Part shown: piece after piece, positions 8,140-16,266 of the stretch
How the letters are laid out: every line of letters starts with the position of its first letter
How positions within the stretch are numbered: the stretch's first letter is position 1
DNA from: Candidatus Gottesmanbacteria bacterium RIFOXYB1_FULL_47_11
GTDB lineage: Bacteria > Patescibacteriota > Microgenomatia > UBA10105 > UBA927
Reading direction: 5' to 3'
NCBI GenBank assembly: GCA_001779455.1
Contig: MFKE01000019.1
Location: 1 to 33,177 of the forward strand
Length of the DNA stretch: 33,177 nt
The notes under the pieces: model-generated
What the model saw: the letters and a program-made list of their open reading frames with translations, nothing else
Databases searched by the model: none
Told to the model about the DNA's origin: nothing
Program-made: the position numbers and the translations under genes

Positions 8140-8877
8140 ATGGAAGTTCTTCTGTATATCATTATTGCTTCATTTTTAATTAGTGCAGGGGCGCTTATCG
8201 GAGTTTTTACTTTTTCAATGCAGGAGGAAAAACTTGAAAAAATTCTCATTTTCATGGTTTCTCTTTCGGCGGGGGCCTTGATGGGGGGAGCATTTCTTCA
8301 TCTTTTACCCGAAGCTTCTGAAAAACTGGAAGATGCAAGCGTTTATGGTACGGTTTTGTTTTCATTTATCATCTTTTTCTTTGTAGAAAAACTATTACAC
8401 TGGCGTCACTGCCATAAGGGTCGGTGTGCTGTGCATACCTTTGGATACATGAATCTCTTTGGTGATGCGGTGCATAATTTTATTGACGGACTGATTATAT
8501 CAGCAACGTTTATGACGGATATCAGACTGGGTGTGGTTACCACATTTGCCGTAGCACTCCATGAGATTCCTCAGGAGATAGGGGATTTTGGGGTCCTTTT
8601 GTATGCAGGATTTACAAAACAAAAAGCATTAGCGGCTAACTTCATGGTCGCAATAACCGTTATTATTGGCGGCATTGTGGGGTATTTTCTTTCTTTTCAA
8701 ATAGAAAGCTTTCAAGCGTACCTTTTGCCTTTTGCTGCAGGTGGTTTTATTTATATTGCAGCCTCGGATTTGATGCCTGAAATCAGGAAAGAAAAAAATC
8801 TTAACAAATCTTTATTATCCTTTTGTATTTTTTTAGCAGGCATCGCTATAATGTTTTTGGTTAAGACTATTCATTAA
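8140..8877 (+). CDS. ZIP-family metal transporter (second copy)
   Basis: SLSAGALMGGAFLHLLPEA, DAVHNFIDGLIISATF, ALHEIPQEIGDFGVL; start ATG 8140. Confidence 0.9.
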   Translation: MEVLLYIIIASFLISAGALIGVFTFSMQEEKLEKILIFMVSLSAGALMGGAFLHLLPEASEKLEDASVYGTVLFSFIIFFFVEKLLHWRHCHKGRCAVHTFGYMNLFGDAVHNFIDGLIISATFMTDIRLGVVTTFAVALHEIPQEIGDFGVLLYAGFTKQKALAANFMVAITVIIGGIVGYFLSFQIESFQAYLLPFAAGGFIYIAASDLMPEIRKEKNLNKSLLSFCIFLAGIAIMFLVKTIH

Positions 8878-8901
8878 AAAAAATTTAGTATAATTTCCGA
8901 A

Positions 8902-9990
8902 ATGATAAAGACACTATTTACAATATTTATCTCCATTATATATTTTGTGTTTTTGACGACCCCGATTTACGCACAAAATGCAACGGCAAAAATTTATTTT
9001 TTCTATGGGATTGGATGCCCGCATTGCTCTATCGTTGAACAGTATTTTGAAAAGAAGGATCTATACGCCAAATATCCGATTGAAAAGAAAGAAATATATT
9101 TCGACAGAGACAATGCCGTTTTCTTTAACTCCACGCTTGATACCTTAGGTGTGCCGGGGGACGCCCGCGGCGTACCGATGGTTGTTATGGGAGATCAGGT
9201 TATTATCGGAGATAAGCCGATTGTCGACGGATTTATTTCCAAAGCAGATGTGTTTTTACAACGTTATTCCGGTCCACCGAAAGGCGAAAATCCAAAACAA
9301 CCGGATGTACAAAAGTCGAATTTAACCCTGGCGGCTGTTATTGCCGGGGCTCTTGTTGACGCTATAAACCCATGTGAGTTTGCGGTTCTTATCATCCTTA
9401 TGACCACGATTCTCGGAACCGGCAATGCAAAAAAAGCTTTTCGTACGGGGCTTGCCTTTTCTGCTTCCATATTTATTTCATATTTCCTCATGGGACTGGG
9501 TCTTTATAAAGCATTAAGCTTGGGGGCAATGTCGAGTTGGTTTTTTACACTTATCGCATGGATCGCAATTCTTTTGGGGCTGGCGAATCTCAAGGATTAC
9601 TTCTGGTATGGGAAAGGATTTCTCATGGAGGTGCCGCTATCATGGCGCCCACGGCTGAAAGCACTTATTCATTCGGTTACATCTCCCAAAGGCGCGTTTT
9701 TTATAGGGTTCTTAGTCAGTTTATTTCTACTTCCGTGTACCAGCGGGCCGTATATTGTCATTCTGGGCATGCTTGCCAAAAAAGTATTTGATGTTCAGGC
9801 AATAGTGTACCTATTGCTCTACAATTTTATTTTTATATCTCCCATGGTTCTTATATCGTGGGCCGTGTACAATGGGTTCAATCCTGCGAAAGCAGAAGAG
9901 ATTCGTCAAAAACGTCTTCGAACGCTTCATCTGATTGCCGGAGTTGTCATGATTCTTATGGGTATAGTGCTTTTGATGGGCTGGATTTAA
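8902..9990 (+). CDS. Secreted thioredoxin-like domain (GCPHC) fused to CcdA/DsbD-like transmembrane domain
   Basis: Signal peptide; KIYFFYGIGCPHCSIVEQYF; then DAINPCEFAVLIILMTTIL...FLVSLFLLPCTSGPYIVILGML. Confidence 0.85.
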   Translation: MIKTLFTIFISIIYFVFLTTPIYAQNATAKIYFFYGIGCPHCSIVEQYFEKKDLYAKYPIEKKEIYFDRDNAVFFNSTLDTLGVPGDARGVPMVVMGDQVIIGDKPIVDGFISKADVFLQRYSGPPKGENPKQPDVQKSNLTLAAVIAGALVDAINPCEFAVLIILMTTILGTGNAKKAFRTGLAFSASIFISYFLMGLGLYKALSLGAMSSWFFTLIAWIAILLGLANLKDYFWYGKGFLMEVPLSWRPRLKALIHSVTSPKGAFFIGFLVSLFLLPCTSGPYIVILGMLAKKVFDVQAIVYLLLYNFIFISPMVLISWAVYNGFNPAKAEEIRQKRLRTLHLIAGVVMILMGIVLLMGWI

Positions 9991-10068
9991 TACATGATCT
10001 GAAATTGTCCCCGTAAGCGAGCAAAATTATTTGGAGTATGACGTTCGGATTTTTGGTATACTACGCGT

Positions 10069-10815
10069 ATGAAACAATCAGAAGATATTAAAAAAATCAT
10101 TAAAAAATCTTATGGGGATATCGCTCAATCCTCAGGAGGCTGCGGATGCAGTAGTTGCGGATGCGATTCGAATCAGAGCGTCCAGAGACAATCCGGACAA
10201 ATGGGGTATTCACAGGACGAAATGAAACAAGCCCCTTCCGGTTCTAATTTGGGTCTGGGTTGCGGTAATCCCGTTGCTATTGCTTCATTAAAAGAGGGTG
10301 ACGTGGTTGTGGATTTGGGTTCGGGAGCCGGCTTTGATGCTTTTTTGGCCTCTTCCAAAGTCGGGAAAACAGGTAAAGTGATCGGCGTAGATATGACGGA
10401 TGAGATGCTTGAGAAAGCAAGAGAAAATGCCAAAAGGGGTAATTACAGCAATATTGAATTTCGAAAAGGAGATATTGAAGACCTGCCTATTGAAGACGGC
10501 TCAGCTGATGTGATTATCTCCAATTGTGTGATCAATCTTGCCCCCGACAAAAGAAAAGTATTTCAAGAAGCATATCGCGTACTTAAACCGGGCGGAAGGC
10601 TCATGGCATCCGATGTTGTTTTAATACAGCCATTACCGGAAGAATTGAAAAGAGACGAAGAGCTGTTGGTCGGTTGTGTCAGCGGAGCAATCCTGAAACA
10701 GGACTACCTGCGTCTTTTGGAAAAAGCAGGATTTACCCATACGACAATTCACAAAGAAACGCCCGCCTTTTTACCGGATTACGGATTAAGCATTACCTAT
10801 TCAGTAGTAAAGTAG
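10069..10815 (+). CDS. arsM: Arsenite S-adenosylmethionine methyltransferase (ArsM-like)
   Basis: VVDLGSGAGFDAFLASSKVGKTGKVIGVDMTDEMLEKARENA; ISNCVINLAPDKRKVFQEAYRVLKPGGR; LLVGCVSGAI; Cys-rich N-terminus GGCGCSSCGCDS. Confidence 0.85.
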   Translation: MKQSEDIKKIIKKSYGDIAQSSGGCGCSSCGCDSNQSVQRQSGQMGYSQDEMKQAPSGSNLGLGCGNPVAIASLKEGDVVVDLGSGAGFDAFLASSKVGKTGKVIGVDMTDEMLEKARENAKRGNYSNIEFRKGDIEDLPIEDGSADVIISNCVINLAPDKRKVFQEAYRVLKPGGRLMASDVVLIQPLPEELKRDEELLVGCVSGAILKQDYLRLLEKAGFTHTTIHKETPAFLPDYGLSITYSVVK

Positions 10816-10829
10816 AAGGTCCGAACTCT

Positions 10830-11228
10830 ATGTTTATTAAGCTATACATGATTGCGCTGTCGGTCTTTTTTGCCATTGATATGGTGTGGCTTGGGCTAGT
10901 GGCAAAGAATTTTTATTCCAAACAGATCGGATTTTTGATGAAAACAGATGTTAATTGGCTTGCCGCAGTTCTTTTTTATCTTCTTTTTATTGTCGGTGTT
11001 GTCGTATTTGTTATTATGCCGGCGGTCGGACAGAAATCCTGGGTACACGCGCTTGGGTACGGGGCTCTGTTTGGTTTAATTACCTATGCGACATACGATC
11101 TAACAAACCTTGCGACTGTTAAAAATTGGCCACTAGCCGTAACCGTTGTTGATTTGATCTGGGGCATGACACTTGCATCTTCTGTATCTGTCATAACCTA
11201 TTTTATTGCGAACAAACTCAGGCTATGA
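10830..11228 (+). CDS. DUF2177-like membrane protein
   Basis: [37 protein letters not shown]...[39 protein letters not shown]; in-frame ATG 10830 (the track ORF starts upstream inside arsM). Confidence 0.85.
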   Translation: MFIKLYMIALSVFFAIDMVWLGLVAKNFYSKQIGFLMKTDVNWLAAVLFYLLFIVGVVVFVIMPAVGQKSWVHALGYGALFGLITYATYDLTNLATVKNWPLAVTVVDLIWGMTLASSVSVITYFIANKLRL

Positions 11229-11995
11229 GTTATTACCCGCTTCTTGCACTCGTGCTTTTTGTATACATGAACTGCTGGTTTCTGATTTCTTTGGTTAAAA
11301 AAAGAAATGATGTTGCTGATATTGCCTGGGGTTTAGGATTTATCGTATTATCCTGGTCGGGATTATTGGTATCAGGTTTTTCTTTACGCGCCTTCATGGT
11401 AAATATCCTGGTGACTATTTGGGGAAGCCGGCTTGCATGGCATATCTATACGCGAAATCGGAATAAGAGAGAAGATTATCGGTATCTGGCATGGCGCAAC
11501 GAGTGGGGAAGATGGTTTTATATCCGCTCGTATCTGCAGGTATTCCTATTACAGGGGACATTCTTATTTTTAATTGTACAACCGGTTGTATATATCAATG
11601 CGTTTGGCGCCGCTCCGTTTCAAATTACTGACGTTGTCGGAGTAGCAGTATGGCTCATCGGGTTTTATTTTGAACATACGGGCGATCGTCAGTTAAAACA
11701 GTTTGTTTCAAACCCTTCCAATAAAGGGAAAATAATGGATCAGGGTTTATGGCGGTATTCCAGACACCCGAATTATTTCGGTGAAGTTGCCCAGTGGTGG
11801 GGGCTATTTTTTATAGCTCTATCTGTCCCGGGGGCAATATTTACCATTATCGGTCCGTTAACCATTACCTTTTTGATACTCTTTGTTTCTGGGGTACCTC
11901 TTTTGGAGAAGAAGTACGCCGGGAGAGCAGATTTTGAGGAGTATAAAAAGCGGACGAGTGTTTTTTTCCCTCTGCCTCCGAAGAAAATGCAGTAA
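11225..11995 (+). CDS. DUF1295 / steroid 5-alpha-reductase-like membrane protein
   Basis: [13 protein letters not shown]...[28 protein letters not shown] overlap with the upstream gene. Confidence 0.88.
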   Translation: MSYYPLLALVLFVYMNCWFLISLVKKRNDVADIAWGLGFIVLSWSGLLVSGFSLRAFMVNILVTIWGSRLAWHIYTRNRNKREDYRYLAWRNEWGRWFYIRSYLQVFLLQGTFLFLIVQPVVYINAFGAAPFQITDVVGVAVWLIGFYFEHTGDRQLKQFVSNPSNKGKIMDQGLWRYSRHPNYFGEVAQWWGLFFIALSVPGAIFTIIGPLTITFLILFVSGVPLLEKKYAGRADFEEYKKRTSVFFPLPPKKMQ

Positions 11996-12001
11996 TAATC
12001 T

Positions 12002-12343
12002 ATGCGCATTTGGGATATTCATCCGAAATATTTGTGCCGGAAACATTTACTTGCTGAGCACAGGGAGCTTCATGGCCTTTGGAATATTTTAACCATACAC
12101 AAGGGGAAGGGAGGATATTCCCGTCATCCGGAAACAATCCGCTGGATCGGAAAAACCCTTGCTCTTTTCAACAGGCACGAGGCGCTTGTAAAGGAATTTA
12201 CCCGCCGGGGATATCAACATCTCACACCGCTAAACAAAAAATATGCCCATGGGGAAAATTATCAACGTGTCTACATCAATACGATTTCGGAACAAAAAAC
12301 AATGTTACAAGACAAACAATGTGACTGTTTATTGCATAGGTAA
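12002..12343 (+). CDS. Pyrimidine dimer DNA glycosylase / endonuclease V-like
   Basis: MRIWDIHPKYLCRKHLLAEHRELHGLWNIL...YSRHPETIRWIGKTLALFNRHEALVKEFTRRGYQHLTPL resembles the T4 DenV (Pyr_excise) family. Confidence 0.75.
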   Translation: MRIWDIHPKYLCRKHLLAEHRELHGLWNILTIHKGKGGYSRHPETIRWIGKTLALFNRHEALVKEFTRRGYQHLTPLNKKYAHGENYQRVYINTISEQKTMLQDKQCDCLLHR

Positions 12344-12362
12344 ATAATAATAAAATGCCTCG

Positions 12363-13304
12363 ATGAAATCTGTAAGAATTTTATTAATCAGCGGGGTTGC
12401 TTTAGTCGGCTTATATCTTCTGCTGAATCAGCTGGTAAAACTAGAAAGAGCCAATTCACATGTTATCAGCCCGCTCACGGACGCGACAGTCACTACTTCT
12501 ACCGTAATTCCGCCTGTTAAAGACAGAAGTCAGGCGAATTCAGAGCGGCTCAAAGATGTTGTAGATGGGGCTCTGGAGGGGGCAACGGGATCATACGGGA
12601 TATATATCAAAAATCTCAAAACCGGAGAATCGTATGTTTCCGGCGAACATAACGTATTTGATTCTGCGAGTTTGTATAAACTGTGGGTTATGGCGGTTGT
12701 CTACCAAAAAATCCAGGACGAGCAGTTTACGGAAGACCAGGTATTGCGTGAAGACGTGTTTGTGCTTAATCAAAAATTCGACATTGACCCGGAACTTGCT
12801 GAAAAAACCGAAGGCGTTATCACATTTTCCGTCCGCGAAGCACTGCGCCAGATGATTACCGTTTCCGATAATTATGCGGCACTCCTCCTTACGGAGAAGA
12901 TAGGATTATCATCTGTTGCAACTTTTTTAAAAGAGAATGACTTGACTGAGTCTGCCGTGGGTACGACAGGCGGCCCCCCGACATCGACACCGTACGACAT
13001 AGAGCGGTTTCTTGAAAAACTGTACCGGGAAGATGTAGCGAACCCGAAATATACGGCGGAGATGATCGATCTGTTAAAAAATCAGAAATTAAACAATGGC
13101 ATCCCCAAATATCTACCCGACGCTTCCAGCGTAGCTAATAAAACAGGGGAAATTGACCGGTTTAAGCATGACGCCGGAATTATATATACAGACAACGGTG
13201 ATTATAGTATCGTCGTGATGTCAGAAAGCGCCTACCCGCCGGGAGCGCAGGAAAGAATAGCGCGGGTTTCAAAAGCCGTCTTTGATTATTTTACCCATAA
13301 ATAG
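12363..13304 (+). CDS. Class A beta-lactamase-fold serine hydrolase, membrane anchored
   Basis: SLYK (SxxK), VSDNYAALLL (SDN), NKTGE (KTG); N-terminal TM. No recognisable omega-loop ExxLN. Confidence 0.85.
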   Translation: MKSVRILLISGVALVGLYLLLNQLVKLERANSHVISPLTDATVTTSTVIPPVKDRSQANSERLKDVVDGALEGATGSYGIYIKNLKTGESYVSGEHNVFDSASLYKLWVMAVVYQKIQDEQFTEDQVLREDVFVLNQKFDIDPELAEKTEGVITFSVREALRQMITVSDNYAALLLTEKIGLSSVATFLKENDLTESAVGTTGGPPTSTPYDIERFLEKLYREDVANPKYTAEMIDLLKNQKLNNGIPKYLPDASSVANKTGEIDRFKHDAGIIYTDNGDYSIVVMSESAYPPGAQERIARVSKAVFDYFTHK

Positions 13305-13376
13305 TAGGCATTACCACCTCGTGAAAGAAAATAGCCCCGTTGTCTGTATTACATGTAGATAGGAGGTGAAACAATT

Positions 13377-13751
13377 ATGAACAAAACATCTATACTTCTT
13401 GGACTGACAGCGCTGGTTATCGCAGGTGCAGTAATTGCTCCTCAGGCAGTTCTTGCCTACAGAGGCGATCCGGCAGTCAAAGGTCCGAACTATACAGAAG
13501 AACGTCATACAGCGATGGAAAAAGCATTTGAGAATAAAGACTATGCTGCATGGCAAAATCTGATGCAAGGTCGAGGTAGAGTGACACAAGTTGTCAACAA
13601 AGACAATTTCGCAAAGTTTGCTCAGGCTCATGAATTAGCCGAGCAGGGAAAAACCGATGAAGCAAATAAAATAAAAGCTGAACTCGGACTTGGTCTGCGC
13701 AATGGAACAGGAATGGGTCAGGGAATGGGATATGGTAGAACAAGCCGTTAA
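13377..13751 (+). CDS. Small secreted protein with Gly/Met-rich C-terminus
   Basis: Signal peptide MNKTSILLGLTALVIAGAVIAPQAVLA; C-terminal NGTGMGQGMGYGRTSR; strong SD AGGAGGTGA. Confidence 0.7.
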   Translation: MNKTSILLGLTALVIAGAVIAPQAVLAYRGDPAVKGPNYTEERHTAMEKAFENKDYAAWQNLMQGRGRVTQVVNKDNFAKFAQAHELAEQGKTDEANKIKAELGLGLRNGTGMGQGMGYGRTSR

Positions 13752-13775
13752 CCATCTTTGTACGAAAGGCTGATA

Positions 13776-13803
13776 CCTCACTTATATGACATGAGTGGGG
13801 TTT
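13776..13803 (+). terminator. Possible intrinsic terminator, weak T tract
   Basis: CCTCACTTAT-ATGAC-ATGAGTGGGG hairpin with GU pairs, followed by TTT. Confidence 0.35.
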
Positions 13804-13838
13804 CGGCATGATAAACAGGTATACTAAAGGCATATATC

Positions 13839-14387
13839 ATGAGAGATCTATCTACATTATCAGACGAAGAAGTTGTTGCTATTGTCCGTACAAAGGACAG
13901 GGACGTCTACGCAGAGATCATTAAGCGGTACCAGACCAAGCTTATGAGATATGCCGGGTATATCATGGGAGATGAACATAAAGGAGCAGATGTAGTACAG
14001 GAAGGATTTATCAAAGCATACGTGAATCTCAATGGGTTTGATACAAAAAAGAAATTCGGGAGCTGGATATACCGTATCGTGCACAATGAAGCAATGAATA
14101 TGCTGGGTAAACACAAAAGACAGGTGCCGATGGATGTCACACTTGAATTTGACAGCGGTATTAATTTGGAGGACGACTTTATTAAAAATGAGCTGGTTAG
14201 CCATGCTCACCACTGTCTTGAACAAATGCCCATACTGTACAAAGAACCGTTATCGCTTTTTTATCTGGAAGAAAAATCGTATGAAGAAATCAGTGATATA
14301 CTACGGATTCCCATCGGTACGGTCGGTACGCGTATCAACCGTGCCCGCGGAATCATGAAAAAACTATGTCAAAAACACATAACATAA
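13839..14387 (+). CDS. ECF-type RNA polymerase sigma factor
   Basis: GADVVQEGFIKAYVNLNGFDTKKKFGSWIYRIVHNEAMN; EKSYEEISDILRIPIGTVGTRINRARGIMKKL. Confidence 0.9.
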   Translation: MRDLSTLSDEEVVAIVRTKDRDVYAEIIKRYQTKLMRYAGYIMGDEHKGADVVQEGFIKAYVNLNGFDTKKKFGSWIYRIVHNEAMNMLGKHKRQVPMDVTLEFDSGINLEDDFIKNELVSHAHHCLEQMPILYKEPLSLFYLEEKSYEEISDILRIPIGTVGTRINRARGIMKKLCQKHIT

Positions 14388-14875
14388 CATCAACCAATTT
14401 CGAAAAAACCATAATGGCGAAAGTGAAATCTAATGAGATTTCGATGAAGCCACGGTGGTATTTTATCATGGGATCGCTGTTGACAATAGCAGGGTTAGTG
14501 GGCTTTAGTATCGGAACCATCTTCCTGACCAACGTCACGCTGTTTTTGATTCGCAGGCACGGACCCATGGGACAGTGGAGATTGCAGCAGCTATTGTCCA
14601 GTTTCCCGTTGTGGATACCGGTTCTTGCAATTTTTGGTATGGCGCTTGGAATATGGATGCTTCGAAAATATGACTTTTCTTACAAGAAAAACTTTTGGCT
14701 TATCATTCTCGGGTTTATCTTTTCCGTCATCCTTGCCGCTTTTGTGATTGACCAACTTGGTTTAAATGACATGTGGTCTCGTCAAGGTCCAATGAGACGT
14801 TTCTATCAGCAGATTGAAGGACAAGCGTTTCCAAGAGGACAAGGACAGGGAAGGGCGTTTGGTGTATACTACTAA
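14366..14875 (+). CDS. Polytopic membrane protein, candidate anti-sigma factor of the adjacent ECF sigma
   Basis: Overlaps the sigma gene by 22 bp; about 33 aa N-terminal cytoplasmic segment (NFEKTIMAKVKSNEISMKPRWYF) then multiple TMs; C-terminal GQAFPRGQGQGRAF. Confidence 0.6.
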   Translation: MSKTHNITSTNFEKTIMAKVKSNEISMKPRWYFIMGSLLTIAGLVGFSIGTIFLTNVTLFLIRRHGPMGQWRLQQLLSSFPLWIPVLAIFGMALGIWMLRKYDFSYKKNFWLIILGFIFSVILAAFVIDQLGLNDMWSRQGPMRRFYQQIEGQAFPRGQGQGRAFGVYY

Positions 14876-14891
14876 TTGGAGGTAAAAATAT

Positions 14892-15548
14892 ATGAAAAAA
14901 GCATCAGTTGTCATGTCGGTTATTACCATACTGGCGTTGCCGGGTATAATTTTTGCTCAGGGTCAAGGCGCACAAGGGCAGGGCACATCTACTCTGCAGG
15001 GATATCAGGTGCAAAACCAAAATCAGGTGATCACACAAAATCAAGGTGAAGACACACAGCTACAGGTAGCTACTCAGGAACAGGAAAGCCTTGGCGACGG
15101 ACAAGGAGAAGGATTACAAATCCGCAACCAAAACGCTATTGAAAATATGAGCACGGTCGCAGCCCAGGTGCAACAGCTGTTACAGGTGAGAACAACCGGT
15201 GGAATCGGGGAACAGGTTCGACAAATCGCTCAGGAACAGAATCAGGCTCAGACACAGATTCAGAATCAATTAAACAAACTCGAATCTAAAGGCAAAATGG
15301 CCAGATTTCTAAGCGGGACTGATTACGGCGCTGTTAAAAATCTGAAAGCACAGCTTGTACAAAATCAGGTAAGAATTGATCAGCTGACGGAGTTGCAGAA
15401 CCAGCTTGTCAATCAGGGAGATATCACGATGGTTCAGGAAACAATCCAGGCCCTGATTGCGGAAAACACATCCTTACAGGAACGGATTACCTCAGAAGAG
15501 GGGACCAAAAGCATGTTCGGGTGGCTGTTCAGATTCTTTGCCAGATAA
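14892..15548 (+). CDS. Secreted Gln-rich coiled-coil protein
   Basis: Signal peptide ending ALPGIIFAQ; very Gln/Asn-rich QGQGAQGQGTSTLQGYQVQNQNQVITQNQGEDTQLQ...; helical heptad-like middle; hydrophobic C-terminus MFGWLFRFFAR. Confidence 0.65.
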   Translation: MKKASVVMSVITILALPGIIFAQGQGAQGQGTSTLQGYQVQNQNQVITQNQGEDTQLQVATQEQESLGDGQGEGLQIRNQNAIENMSTVAAQVQQLLQVRTTGGIGEQVRQIAQEQNQAQTQIQNQLNKLESKGKMARFLSGTDYGAVKNLKAQLVQNQVRIDQLTELQNQLVNQGDITMVQETIQALIAENTSLQERITSEEGTKSMFGWLFRFFAR

Positions 15549-15549
15549 C

Positions 15550-15566
15550 CAAGAAGGTACTTCTTG
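15550..15566. repeat. Inverted repeat abutting the arsR -35
   Basis: CAAGAAG-GTA-CTTCTTG, perfect 7 bp arms, overlaps TTGACA (15564-15569). Confidence 0.55.
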
Positions 15567-15593
15567 ACAATATATTAGCATATGCTAATATAT
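15564..15593 (+). promoter_or_regulatory. arsR promoter with embedded 24 bp perfect palindrome (putative operator)
   Basis: TTGACA at 15564-15569; palindrome ATATATTAGCAT|ATGCTAATATAT at 15570-15593 fills the spacer and the -10. Confidence 0.75.
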
Positions 15594-15597
15594 ATAC

Positions 15598-15864
15598 ATG
15601 TCATGCAATATATATTCCGCGTTAGGGAATGAAGTCCGGGCGAAATTACTTCTTTGTCTTGCCCGAAAACCCAAAAACGTAACAGAGATGATCCATACGT
15701 GCGGCTTAGCTCAATCGGCGGTTTCCCAGCATTTGGCAAAATTAAAATCGGCAAAATTAGTAGAAACGAAAAAAGAAGGCAAAGAGATTTTGTATTCAAT
15801 TAAATATAAAAAAGCAGCGGAAATCAGCCGGTTGCTCCGGTTATTACAAAAGGAGGTTCTATGA
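15598..15864 (+). CDS. ArsR-family HTH transcriptional regulator
   Basis: ALGNEVRAKLLLCLARKPKNVTEMIHTCGLAQSAVSQHLAKLKSAKLVETKKEGKEILYSI. Confidence 0.92.
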   Translation: MSCNIYSALGNEVRAKLLLCLARKPKNVTEMIHTCGLAQSAVSQHLAKLKSAKLVETKKEGKEILYSIKYKKAAEISRLLRLLQKEVL

Positions 15865-16115
15865 ACTATGTAAAAGTTAAAGTGTATGCGACAACGACAT
15901 GCCCGTATTGCACCATGATAGCCGACTGGCTGACGGATAAAAAGGTTGCGTTTGAGAAAATTCTGGTTGATCAGGATCAGAAAGCAGCAATCGATATGGT
16001 CCGGCGGACCGGACAAATGGGTGTGCCGGTGACGGAAATAGTATTGAAAGACGGAAAATCGGAGTTTATCATCGGTTTTAATCAACCGCAACTGGCATAT
16101 CTGTTGGGCGTATAA
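15861..16115 (+). CDS. Glutaredoxin-like protein
   Basis: VYATTTCPYCTMIADWLTDKKVAFEKILVDQD...TGQMGVPVTEI; ATGA overlap with arsR. Confidence 0.9.
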   Translation: MNYVKVKVYATTTCPYCTMIADWLTDKKVAFEKILVDQDQKAAIDMVRRTGQMGVPVTEIVLKDGKSEFIIGFNQPQLAYLLGV

Positions 16116-16170
16116 AATTTATGAAAGAAATATGTCTTGATTACTATATAAATAGTATTATAATTAAATT

Positions 16171-16263
16171 ATGCAAAAACTACGGGGAAACAAAACGGTC
16201 CGTTTGGCCGTAATTATTATTTTGATCCTGGTCGTTTCCTACATGTTGTATTCAATGTGGTAA
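16171..16263 (+). CDS. 30 aa single-TM mini-protein (putative, below the ORF-track cutoff)
   Basis: MQKLRGNKTVRLAVIIILILVVSYMLYSMW*; preceded by TTGATT-N16-TATAAT-N6-ATG and ends 3 nt before the next gene. Confidence 0.5.
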   Translation: MQKLRGNKTVRLAVIIILILVVSYMLYSMW

Positions 16264-16266
16264 TCT

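Noticed and set aside
10674-10829. N-terminal part of the 184 aa ORF overlapping arsM
   Set aside because: Out of frame with arsM and not family-like; the DUF2177-like protein begins at ATG 10830.
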